A stretch of DNA of 64,000 bases from NCBI GenBank assembly GCA_937995595.1, contig CALKJW010000025.1, positions 1 to 64,000 of the forward strand. Direction: 5' to 3'. Source of the DNA: an uncultured Phycisphaerales bacterium (lineage in GTDB: Bacteria > Planctomycetota > Phycisphaerae > Phycisphaerales > UBA1924). Below are positions 10,048-22,020 of the stretch, piece by piece (positions within the stretch are counted from its first letter, which is position 1; each line of letters starts with the position of its first letter). The notes beneath the pieces were generated by a model, which was not told the DNA's origin, did not search any database, and worked only from the letters and a program-made list of their open reading frames with translations. A program made the translations under genes and the position numbers.

Positions 10048-13000
10048 TCAGCAGGGGCCGATGCCGTGGGCGAACCACGCGCCCAGGTAGGCGAAGATCG
10101 CCGGCACGCCCGGCGTGCCGCCGAAGTTGACCGCGGCGGGCACGCCGTTGAACCAGTCGGTCAGGAACGCGAAGATGTCGATCACCTCGACCTGACCGTT
10201 GCCGTCCCAGTCCTCGGGGCAGGTGCCGCAGACGGGGGCGAACGTCGGGTTGACCCACAGGCCCCACTCGACGAGGTTGCCGTTATCGGCACCGGTGAAG
10301 ACGTCGGTGATGGTGAGGGTCCACGTGCCGGCCGAGTTCTCGCCGTTGAAGGCCGAGAGCGGGCCGAGGTCCGGCAGCCAGCGGCCGGTGACGTTGTTGA
10401 TGCCGTTCGGGACCTGCGGCGAGTCGTAGGTCTGGCCGCTCGGCGCCTGGTCATCGAGGATGAACGGCACGCCCAAGCCCTGATCGCCGAAGTTGTCGGT
10501 GTCAAACCCGAAGAACAGCGGCGGGTTGCCCGGCTCGTCGATCAGCGTCACCGTGGTGCCGCCCGGCGAGGTCAGGGTGACGATGATGTCGCCCTGCCAG
10601 GTGTGGGTCATGATGATGCCGACGTCGAGGTTGGAGATCGTCTGGCCGGAGGAGATGGTGATGAAGTCCTGGTGGAAGTTGTTGATGAAGAGGTTGGGCT
10701 GGCTGGAGGCCGTGTAGGCCGGGGCCGCGCCCTGGCAGTCGGTGCCCGGGCCGCCCCAGGTGCCGCCGCCGTTGACGCAGGTCACCTCATCGACGACCGT
10801 GCAGACGTTGCCGGTGCAGCAACGGCCCGTGGGCGCGCCGAGGTTGTTGATGATCAACTGCCAGTTGCCCTGAACGCCGTTGTATCCGGCGATGCGGATG
10901 TAGTAGGTGGTGCCGGCGTTGAGCACCGTGGTGATCTGCGACTGGAAGCCGCAGAAGTCGTCGTTGCACTCGACGAGGTTGGCGAAGGCGTCTGCCGGGC
11001 AGCCCGAGAAGATCGCCAGCACGGTGTCCATCCCGGAACCGCACATGCTGACCTCGTAGATGTCGGTGCTGGACGGGGTGAAGGTCGCCCAGATGTCCGA
11101 CCCGCCGGCGGAGCCGAAGAAGGCGCCGCACTGGGCATCGGCCAGACCCGTCACCGACGTGGTCGCGCCGAAGTTGTCGCCGGCGTACAGCGTGTTCTCC
11201 GAGAGGGCCGGGACGCCCGCGCTGTTGCACTCGTCGTCGTTCCGCAGCGGAGCGACGGCGATGCTGATGCTGCCGGAGCCCGAGGCGGAGCCGAAGCCGG
11301 AGATGCGGATGAAGTACGACGTGCCGGAAACGACGCCGAACTGCATACGGCTCTGCAGGCCGCAGAAGTCGTCGTTGCAGGCCAACTGACCACCGGCGCA
11401 GGAGGAGAACGCCGCGAGCATGGTGTCAAAGGATGCCAGGCCGCAGGTCTCGACGACGCACAGGCCCGTCTGGGTCGCCTGGTACTCGAACCACTGGGCA
11501 TTGGAGCCGTTGCCGCCGCAGGTCGAGGTCGGTCCGCCGCCAACGGTCATGATGGTCGTGTCGAACGGGTGCGTGCCCTCGTTGACGACGATCGCCGTGG
11601 CGCAGGTGTCGCCGGGGGGCAGGCTGCCGAGGTCGGTGACGAGGACCTGGAACGCGCCGGAGGCGTTGTTCCAGCCCGAAACGCGGATGTAGTAGGTCTG
11701 GGCCGCGTTGAGGGTGACCACGACGACGGACTGCAGGCCGCAGGTGTCGTCGTTGCACGCGATCATGTCGATGAACTGGCTGCCGGGGCAGGCGGTCCAG
11801 ACGGACAGGACGGTGTCCAGCGGCGAGCCGCAGGTGCTGACCTGATACGCACCGCCGACCGCGGGGGTGAAGGTGTACCACACGTCGTTGTTGGACGGGG
11901 CGCCGCCGAAGGTGCAGCCCGAGCCGCCGTCGAGGACCGTGGTCGTGTTGGCGTTGGTGTTGTCGCCGAACTCGGGCACGCCCGCGGTCAACGCGATCGC
12001 GGTGCCGCAATCATCGTTGGGCGGGACGTACGGCGAGCAGGGCACGCCCGACAACTGGGCGAAGTACCGGCTGCCCGCGCCGCCGCAGGAGATCGGGTCC
12101 GTGAACGACGACGCCGCGACGAAGGCGTAGTAGGTGCCGGCGGGGAGGCACAGCGTGACGCTGCCCGCGGAGCAGGCGGAGGTGAAGCCGAAGCCGCCGG
12201 GGATGAACCCGCCCTGCGGGCACGGCGAGTTGATGAAGCCGATCAGGGCGGGGAACTCCGCCGTGACGGTCCAGGTCACCTCGGTGCCGCTGGCGATCGT
12301 GAAGGAGAACCAGTCGGTGTCACGCGACGCGTTGGCGACGACCATCGTCGTGCCGCAGACCAGGTCGCCGACCGAGATCGACGTGAAGGCCGGGGGCGAG
12401 GAGTTGCAGCCGCCGTTGACCGAGTCGAACGGGCCGCCGCCGCCCTCGTGGCCGCACTCGGGCTCGTTCTCGATCACCGTCGCGCCGCCGGGGCACGCGG
12501 CGCAGTCGACGCTGGCCACGGAGATGCTGACGCTGCCCGAGCCCGACGCCGAGCCGAAGCCCGAGATGCGGATCAGGAACTGCTGACCGGTGAGCACCGG
12601 GAAGGTGATCGACGACTGCAGGCCGCAGGCGTCGTCGTTGCAGGCGACCTGCGTCGCAGCGCCGCAGTTGCCGGAGAACGCCGCCAACGCGGTGTCGAAC
12701 CCGGCCAGACCGCAGGTGGTCACGGTCGCGTTGCCGTCCTGAGTCGCCTCGTAGATCCACCACCCGTTGGGCGACGTGTTGCCGGCGCAGGTGCCGTCCG
12801 GGCCGTCGTCGCTGAAGGTGGAGGTGTCAAACGAGTGCAGGCCCTCGTTCACAACCGGGGCCGACGCGCAGTCGTCGGTCGCGGCGAAGGGGCCGCGGAC
12901 AACAAAGCCCGAGCCGCCCGCGGCGGGCACCTGCCCGTTGGGCAGAACGGGGATGGCGAACGTCGCGGGGCGCGACGAGGGCGTCTGGCCGAGTTCAGGG

Positions 13001-13164
13001 GTCCGCGCGTTCTTCGCGGCCTCGGGCTTGGCGGCGTCCTTGTTGCCGTACTTCTGGTGAACCTCGGGCGGGACGTGCTGCGCGCCCGCCGCGGCGGACA
13101 GCAGCCCGATCGTTCCGCAGGCCACCAACGTGGCCCACACACGATTACAGGATCGCGTTGTCAT
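10048..13164 (-). CDS. Large exported repeat protein with P-domain-like region and C-terminal dockerin-like tag
   Basis: A 1038-residue exported protein. The signal peptide ends AAAGAQ near residue 27. At least four repeats of roughly 110-130 residues carry the marker CNDDxCGLQS or CNDDFCGFQS, near residues 173, 469, 594 and 729. Each is followed by a YYIRISGF/FLIRISGF-type beta strand, reminiscent of bacterial pre-peptidase C-terminal-like beta-sandwiches. A Cys-rich linker (GRCCTGNVC...) follows. Next is a proprotein-convertase P-domain-like region (about 830-960, with TITDVFTGADNG and LVEWGLWV). The C-terminal DWDGNGQVEVIDIFAFLTDWF and IFAYLGAWF pair ends in PC. ATG 13164 follows AGAGG at a spacing of about 7. 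No protease or hydrolase motif is visible, so a surface or structural role is likely. Confidence 0.83.
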   Translation of the reverse strand: MTTRSCNRVWATLVACGTIGLLSAAAGAQHVPPEVHQKYGNKDAAKPEAAKNARTPELGQTPSSRPATFAIPVLPNGQVPAAGGSGFVVRGPFAATDDCASAPVVNEGLHSFDTSTFSDDGPDGTCAGNTSPNGWWIYEATQDGNATVTTCGLAGFDTALAAFSGNCGAATQVACNDDACGLQSSITFPVLTGQQFLIRISGFGSASGSGSVSISVASVDCAACPGGATVIENEPECGHEGGGGPFDSVNGGCNSSPPAFTSISVGDLVCGTTMVVANASRDTDWFSFTIASGTEVTWTVTAEFPALIGFINSPCPQGGFIPGGFGFTSACSAGSVTLCLPAGTYYAFVAASSFTDPISCGGAGSRYFAQLSGVPCSPYVPPNDDCGTAIALTAGVPEFGDNTNANTTTVLDGGSGCTFGGAPSNNDVWYTFTPAVGGAYQVSTCGSPLDTVLSVWTACPGSQFIDMIACNDDTCGLQSVVVVTLNAAQTYYIRVSGWNNASGAFQVLVTDLGSLPPGDTCATAIVVNEGTHPFDTTIMTVGGGPTSTCGGNGSNAQWFEYQATQTGLCVVETCGLASFDTMLAAFSSCAGGQLACNDDFCGLQSRMQFGVVSGTSYFIRISGFGSASGSGSISIAVAPLRNDDECNSAGVPALSENTLYAGDNFGATTSVTGLADAQCGAFFGSAGGSDIWATFTPSSTDIYEVSMCGSGMDTVLAIFSGCPADAFANLVECNDDFCGFQSQITTVLNAGTTYYIRIAGYNGVQGNWQLIINNLGAPTGRCCTGNVCTVVDEVTCVNGGGTWGGPGTDCQGAAPAYTASSQPNLFINNFHQDFITISSGQTISNLDVGIIMTHTWQGDIIVTLTSPGGTTVTLIDEPGNPPLFFGFDTDNFGDQGLGVPFILDDQAPSGQTYDSPQVPNGINNVTGRWLPDLGPLSAFNGENSAGTWTLTITDVFTGADNGNLVEWGLWVNPTFAPVCGTCPEDWDGNGQVEVIDIFAFLTDWFNGVPAAVNFGGTPGVPAIFAYLGAWFAHGIGPC

Positions 13165-13273
13165 GCATGCACCTCTTCTTCTCTCGACACACTCTGACAC
13201 GACAAAGACACCATGGCCATCCGACCCCGGGGGGGTCATTCCGCGACGCGCGGCGGCCTGTCTCGGTACAACC

Positions 13274-13302
13274 AATGTAAACGAGAACCTAGGCAACTGC
13301 AA
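13274..13302 (-). promoter_or_regulatory. Possible sigma70 promoter of the 10048-13164 gene
   Basis: On the minus strand TTGCAG (13302-13297) and TACATT (13279-13274) are separated by 17 bases, in an AT-richer patch about 110 bases upstream of the ATG at 13164. Each hexamer matches consensus at four of six positions. Confidence 0.3.
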
Positions 13303-13365
13303 CAAAAAGGTCCGGGTTGTAAAGACTGTCCGCGCACTGCCAATGAGGACAGCCCACCGGCGCAC

Positions 13366-15123
13366 TCACGGTGAACGGTTGCTCATCGGCGGCGATTGGG
13401 GGGGTGGATGATCCGGTTTTGGCATGAAGGTCTGCGAAATCGCCGCCTTCATGGACCGTGCGGTCTTGACACGGCCCATCATCCGCTTTGGGGGAAGTCC
13501 CTTTGGAACGATCCCTCCCGGGAACCGGGCGGGGTCTGCCTCCTCCGGGCTTGGACTGGCCACGTGGCCGACCGCACCCGGGGCCGAGGCCGCGAACCGA
13601 TTGAACTGCTTGGCCATCTCGGCCCGCTTGGCGTCCAGTTCGCGCGAGGCGATGACGCCCTGCGGGACGGGTCCCGGCTTGAAGTCGGGGTACTCGAGTT
13701 TGGGGATCTCGGTGTTGATGAACAACTCGATGGCGGTCAGCAGCGCGCCCTGCTCGGGCGTGACGAACGACCACGCGACGCCGTCGCGCCCCGCGCGGGC
13801 CGTCCGGCCGATGCGGTGCACGTAGATCTCCGGGTCTTCGGGCAGGTCGTAGTTGATGACGTGCGTGATCCCCTCGACGTCCAGCCCGCGCGCCGCCAGA
13901 TCGCTGGCGATCAGCACCGACAACTGCCCGGCCCGCAACTGGCTGATGACCTTGTTCCGCTTGGCCTGGTACATGTCGCCGTGGATCGCGTGCGCGTCGA
14001 TGCCCTTCCTGGCCAGGTACTGCACCACCTCGTCCACCGTGCGCTTCATCCGGCAGAAGACGATCGTCAGCGCCGGCTCCTCGTGCGTCAGCAGGTGCGC
14101 CAGCAGGGCGCGCTTGTCCCACGGCTCGACCGGCAGGTGGAACTGCTTGACCAGCGACACCGTCAGCGAGCCCTCGGCCGCGACGATCTTCTCCGCGTCG
14201 TTGGCGTACGACCGCGCCAGCGACTCGATCTCGGGCGAGATCGTCGCCGACACGAACACGGTCTGGCGCGACTGCGGGCACGACTTGAGGATCCGACGGA
14301 TGTCGTCGCGGAAGCCGATGTCCAGCATCCGGTCGACCTCGTCGAGCACCGCCATCTTCACGTTGCGGTAGTGCAGGTAGCCGCGTTCGACCATGTCCAT
14401 CACACGGCCGGGGGTCGCGACGATGATCTCCGGCCCCTTGGCCAGCAGGTTGGCCTGCGTGCCGATGTTCTGCCCGCCGTACACGGGCAGGATCGAGAGC
14501 CCGGTGTGCCGTCCGAGTTCGGCAAGGTCCGCCGCGACCTGGATCGCCAGTTCCCGGGTCGGCACCAGCACCAGCGCCTGGAACGGCGTGCCGCGCTCGA
14601 TGCGCGAGAGCATGGGCAGGCCGAACGCGGCGGTCTTGCCGGTGCCGGTCTTGGCCTGACCGAGCACGTCGCGCCCCGAAAGGATCACCGGGATGATCCG
14701 GGCCTGGATGTACGTGGGGAAGTAGAACCCCGCCTCGGTGATGCCGCGGAGCACGTCCTCACGCAGGTGCAGGTCCTCGAACTTCACCGCGCGTTCGAAG
14801 ATCTCGTCGCGCCCGTCGGCGGGCGGCGGGGGCGGGCCCTCGCCCCGGGCCCGCCGCAGTCGGCTGACCGGCGCGACCTGCGCCGCGACCGCGCTCCCGT
14901 CATTCGAGTGCGCCGGTCCACCCCCCCCACCCCCCCCACTCCCCGCGCCGTTTCCGCCGCGCTCGCCGCCTCCCTTGCCGCGCCCGCGGCGGCGGCGACG
15001 CCTGCGGCGCTTGGGGCCGCCGTCGCCCTCCTGCGGCGCTGGCGCACCGGGGTGGTTGTCGGACGGCGGAACTCCCTGCGAGTCGGACTCGGGGTCGAGC
15101 GTGGGGCCGAGGGGGGGCATCAT
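13366..15123 (-). CDS. DEAD-box ATP-dependent RNA helicase
   Basis: Cytosolic RNA helicase for RNA unwinding, ribosome assembly or mRNA turnover (RhlE/CsdA-like group). About 585 residues. The low-complexity N-terminus has a run of basic residues (KRRRRRRRRGRGKGGG) and Gly tracts. The core shows AKTGTGKT near 155, PTRELA, GTP-type motifs (TPGR), DEVD near 257 in place of DEAD, SAT, ARGLDV and HRIGRTAR. The DEVD variant keeps the two metal and hydrolysis acids. The C-terminal tail is short, unlike the longest RhlE tails. Start ATG at 15123 or 15120 (two adjacent ATGs), with no strong ribosome site. The gene is divergent from alr. Two 8-G tracts lie in the N-terminal coding part near 14921-14938. 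Confidence 0.92.
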   Translation of the reverse strand: MMPPLGPTLDPESDSQGVPPSDNHPGAPAPQEGDGGPKRRRRRRRRGRGKGGGERGGNGAGSGGGGGGGPAHSNDGSAVAAQVAPVSRLRRARGEGPPPPPADGRDEIFERAVKFEDLHLREDVLRGITEAGFYFPTYIQARIIPVILSGRDVLGQAKTGTGKTAAFGLPMLSRIERGTPFQALVLVPTRELAIQVAADLAELGRHTGLSILPVYGGQNIGTQANLLAKGPEIIVATPGRVMDMVERGYLHYRNVKMAVLDEVDRMLDIGFRDDIRRILKSCPQSRQTVFVSATISPEIESLARSYANDAEKIVAAEGSLTVSLVKQFHLPVEPWDKRALLAHLLTHEEPALTIVFCRMKRTVDEVVQYLARKGIDAHAIHGDMYQAKRNKVISQLRAGQLSVLIASDLAARGLDVEGITHVINYDLPEDPEIYVHRIGRTARAGRDGVAWSFVTPEQGALLTAIELFINTEIPKLEYPDFKPGPVPQGVIASRELDAKRAEMAKQFNRFAASAPGAVGHVASPSPEEADPARFPGGIVPKGLPPKRMMGRVKTARSMKAAISQTFMPKPDHPPPQSPPMSNRSP

Positions 15124-15281
15124 GCGGGGGCAAGGTCTCGGAAAAGAAGTTGCGCGGCGTAGCATGGGGGCCCGCCGCGGGGAAGAACCGCCGGTGATCC
15201 TAGGAATCGACGCGCGTCGATACAAGGAACGGCCGGGCGCTGCCCGGACGTGCGGGCCGGGGCGTCGGAGCAGGAGTGCGC

Positions 15282-16610
15282 GTGTCAACCAGCCGGCTGG
15301 AGATCGACCTCGGCGCCGTCGAGCGGAACCTCTCGGTGGTTCGCCGGGTTGTCGGGCCGTCGGTCGGCGTGTGCGCGGTCCTGAAGCAGGACGCCTACGG
15401 CCTGGGCGCGGCGCGGATCGCGCGTCGCGCGCTGGCGGGCGGGGCGCGGTCGATCGCGGTGTACAACCTCGACGAGGCGCGCACGATCTTCGAGGCCGCG
15501 CCCGAGGCGACGATCCTCGTGCTGATGCCCGTCGCGGGCGTGGAGCGGACCGACCCGCTGTACCGCTGCGCCGCCGCGGGGCGCCTGCACGTGGTCGTGC
15601 ACGACGCCGACCAACTCGCCGCGCTCAACGAGGGCGCCTCGCGCCTGGGCGTGACCATCCCCGCGCACGTGCAGGTCGACACCGGTCTGAGCCGCGGGGG
15701 TGAACGCGCCGACGACGCGCTGCGCATCGCCGCGCGCATCGCGGGCCTCTCGCGCGTGCGCCTGGCGGGCCTGATGACGCACTTTGCCTCGCCCGGCGAC
15801 GACGGCGCGTTCACCGCCGAGCAGTGGCGGCGGTTCGCGGGCGTGGTCGCGGCGGCGCGGCCGCTGGCCCCGGGCGGGCTCGAGGTCCACGCGGCCAACT
15901 CGTGCGGGACGTTCCGCTCGCGCGCCTACCACGGCACGATGGTGCGCGTGGGCGAGAGCCTCTACGGCATGGTCGGCGGCGCGGTGTGGGGCGGCGGGCG
16001 CGGGCCGTCGGGCATGGAGTTCGCCGCCGAGGCGCGGGCGATGGAGCCCGCGCTGCGCTGGACCAGCACCGTCGCCCACGTGCAGGAGGTCCCCGCGGGC
16101 TGGCCCGTCGGCTACGGCTCGACGTGGCGCGCCCCGCGCCGGGCCGACGGGCGCTCCACGCGTGTCGCGCTGATCCCCGTCGGCTACGCCGACGGCTACC
16201 CGCGCTCCCTGGGCGGGGACGCCCGCGGCGGGCCGGGGCTGGTGGGTTTCACGGGCCGCGTCTGGGCGCGGCGCAGCGCGGCGGACCCCGCGGGCGCGCC
16301 GGCGCGCGGGCGAACCGTCTACGCCCCGGTCGTCGGGCGCGTGAGCATGGACCAGATCACCGTCGACGCCACCGACGTGCCCGAGGGCTACCTGGCCGTG
16401 GGGCGCGAGGGCAGCGGCCTGCCGGGGGCCGAGGTCGAACTCATCGGCGACGACCCGGACTCGCCGACGCACCTGCCCGCGCTGGCCAGCGCGGCGGGCA
16501 CGATCGCGCACGAACTGCTCTGCCGCCTGTCGCCGCGGCTGGAGCGGGTGTACCGCCACACCGGCGTCGCCCCGGCCGCGCCGGCGCGGGCCGCGGTGGC
16601 GGCGATATAA
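15282..16610 (+). CDS. alr: Alanine racemase
   Basis: PLP enzyme interconverting L- and D-alanine for peptidoglycan. The 442 residues comprise an N-terminal TIM barrel with PLP lysine K35 in VLKQDAYGLG and a C-terminal beta domain. Tyr302 in VGYADGYPR is the expected second catalytic base. HAANSCGTF and the RVSMDQITVD block are also diagnostic. It is longer than typical (about 360-380) because of insertions such as WARRSAADPAGAPARG. Two in-frame GTG starts exist, at 15276 and 15282. The second is preferred because AGGAG (15272-15276) precedes it by 5 bases. It converges with the kinase gene across a 12-base AT-rich gap. Confidence 0.93.
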   Translation: MSTSRLEIDLGAVERNLSVVRRVVGPSVGVCAVLKQDAYGLGAARIARRALAGGARSIAVYNLDEARTIFEAAPEATILVLMPVAGVERTDPLYRCAAAGRLHVVVHDADQLAALNEGASRLGVTIPAHVQVDTGLSRGGERADDALRIAARIAGLSRVRLAGLMTHFASPGDDGAFTAEQWRRFAGVVAAARPLAPGGLEVHAANSCGTFRSRAYHGTMVRVGESLYGMVGGAVWGGGRGPSGMEFAAEARAMEPALRWTSTVAHVQEVPAGWPVGYGSTWRAPRRADGRSTRVALIPVGYADGYPRSLGGDARGGPGLVGFTGRVWARRSAADPAGAPARGRTVYAPVVGRVSMDQITVDATDVPEGYLAVGREGSGLPGAEVELIGDDPDSPTHLPALASAAGTIAHELLCRLSPRLERVYRHTGVAPAAPARAAVAAI

Positions 16611-16622
16611 CATAAACATAAG

Positions 16623-19349
<2,727 letters not shown>

Positions 19350-19410
19350 GGCGGCGGATGGTACCGCCGCGGGAGCGCGACCGGACAGGTCCGCCGGCTG
19401 CGCGCGGGGC

Positions 19411-20499
<1,089 letters not shown>

Positions 20500-20622
20500 G
20501 CTCAATGTCCTTGATCGTGAGAACGACGGCGACGGCACCCGGTGTTACCGCCCGGGGCTCCCGACGGAAGCGGTTGGCTGATCCAGAACTGTAGATCATC
20601 GGACGCACGCACCCGGCACGCA

Positions 20623-21885
20623 TCACGCGGCGGCGGTCGAACCCGAGAAATCGAACCGGATCAGGTGCGCTGCGCCCCACAGCGGGTAGCGGACATGGAG
20701 GCGGTAGCACACGAACTCCGCCAGCGACCAGCCCGCCAGGTCGGAGGCGTGCCGGAGGGCCCGGGCGTACCACGGGCAGTGCGAACACGGGTTGGTCAGG
20801 CGGTCCGCGGGCATGACCACCACCCCCTCGTCGCCGGGGACGCGGTCGTACCAGGGCATCTGCTCGCCCCGGGTGAGCCAAGGCCCTGCCCAGGCAATCG
20901 AGGGCGTGGGCACGCACCGCGCGGCCAGTTCACGGTCGAGCAGCACGTCCAGCAGCAGTTCCCGGGCCGGGTAGCGCACACGCACGAACGAGGTGTGTTG
21001 GCGTGACGCCTCGGTCAGCGGGTTGCTCACGCCGACCAGCGGGTTCAGCAGGGTCAGGTCCACGGGCGACGCGGATCGGTCCTTCTCGGGCGTGTTGTCG
21101 AGGACCTGCAGCGTGGCGCCCGGCGTCGGCGTCCGCTGGGTCAGCAGTTTTCGCGGCTGCGTCGAGAACTCGTCGAGAATCCTGCCGCCTTTGGAGAACG
21201 GACCGCTGGCGATCTGTTCTCCGCCGCCGAAGGTCGAAAGCAGGAGCGGGAGCCCGCCCTCCGTTCCGCGCCAGGCGGCGTAGGCGTTGAGCGAGAATCC
21301 CTCGAGCACGGACGCCGCGGCCGCGCCGTCGTGAGCCCCGCCGCGCGGCAGGCGCATGAAGACCGCGACGGCGTGGGTATCGAGTTGGGCGCCGACATAC
21401 CCGGAGACCGCACGCCAAGCGGACCGGCGCCGCGAGACAGAGTCGGCGCCGTCGGTGGTGTTCGTCTGCCCGCCCATCGATCCGAGCGAGGCCCGCACGC
21501 GGCGCAGACTGCCCCCGTGGCGCGAGATCAGCGCTTCGAGTTCAAACGTGGCCGTGTGCAGCGCTTCGAGCAGATCGGGCCGCACACCCCTTCGCGCGCA
21601 CGCCCGGCGAAGCAGGTCGAGACCCTCGACGCCCGGCGTCTTGAGCAGTACCCGGTCGGGCTGGTCGTCCGACGAAGCCGCGGCCACGGCGCGCTGGCAG
21701 ATGTTCGCATCCACGCCGAGGGTCCGCGAAAGGGCGCGGATCGAGAGACCCGGCCATCCAACCGCCTGCAGAACCTGCCGGAGTTCGTACGCCAGCCGGC
21801 GCCCGACAGACTGCGCCGCGGACGGCAGATCCCCCGCGGCAACATCGGGAGCGCTGGCGCGCGAGGTTTTTCGGGGTCGTGCCAT
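20623..21885 (-). CDS. Unrecognised protein with putative N-terminal helix-turn-helix
   Basis: A 420-residue soluble protein of no family I recognise. After a basic N-terminus (MARPRKTSR), residues about 25-75 contain LSIRALSRTLGVDANICQRAV, which looks like a helix-turn-helix. The middle and C-terminal parts have no catalytic motif that I know. The segment TNPCSHCPWYARAL near the C-terminus contains a CxxC pair that could bind metal or be redox-active. There is no signal peptide. Start ATG at 21885. It is divergent from the large dockerin-tagged gene at 22021, and the 135-base gap has a promoter-like site and direct repeats. A transcription regulator is plausible but unproved. Confidence 0.6.
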   Translation of the reverse strand: MARPRKTSRASAPDVAAGDLPSAAQSVGRRLAYELRQVLQAVGWPGLSIRALSRTLGVDANICQRAVAAASSDDQPDRVLLKTPGVEGLDLLRRACARRGVRPDLLEALHTATFELEALISRHGGSLRRVRASLGSMGGQTNTTDGADSVSRRRSAWRAVSGYVGAQLDTHAVAVFMRLPRGGAHDGAAAASVLEGFSLNAYAAWRGTEGGLPLLLSTFGGGEQIASGPFSKGGRILDEFSTQPRKLLTQRTPTPGATLQVLDNTPEKDRSASPVDLTLLNPLVGVSNPLTEASRQHTSFVRVRYPARELLLDVLLDRELAARCVPTPSIAWAGPWLTRGEQMPWYDRVPGDEGVVVMPADRLTNPCSHCPWYARALRHASDLAGWSLAEFVCYRLHVRYPLWGAAHLIRFDFSGSTAAA

Positions 21886-21924
21886 GGATCTGCTCCGCGA
21901 CCGTTGCTGATCGGCCAAATCTCC

Positions 21925-21968
21925 TTGACAAGATGCCGATAGAGTGTATCTTGAGATGAATCTTGAGA
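21925..21968 (+). promoter_or_regulatory. Candidate promoter with 12-bp-spaced direct repeats
   Basis: TTGACA (21925-21930) is followed 16 bases on by TATCTT (21947-21952). Two copies of ATCTTGAGA (21948-21956 and 21960-21968) overlap and follow the -10 box at a 12-base period. This is an AT-richer patch between the divergent genes at 21885 and 22021, suiting an operator bound on one face of the helix. Confidence 0.45.
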
Positions 21969-22020
21969 CAAATCCCAAGGAGCATTGGCTCTCGGTCGGC
22001 ACTCAGCAGGAGGCCTGCGG

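Noticed and set aside
9973..13197. 1074-codon plus-strand open frame
   Set aside because: Antisense to the exported repeat protein; composition is Arg/Gly/Asp/Val-rich with no domain, an effect of high GC on the opposite strand.
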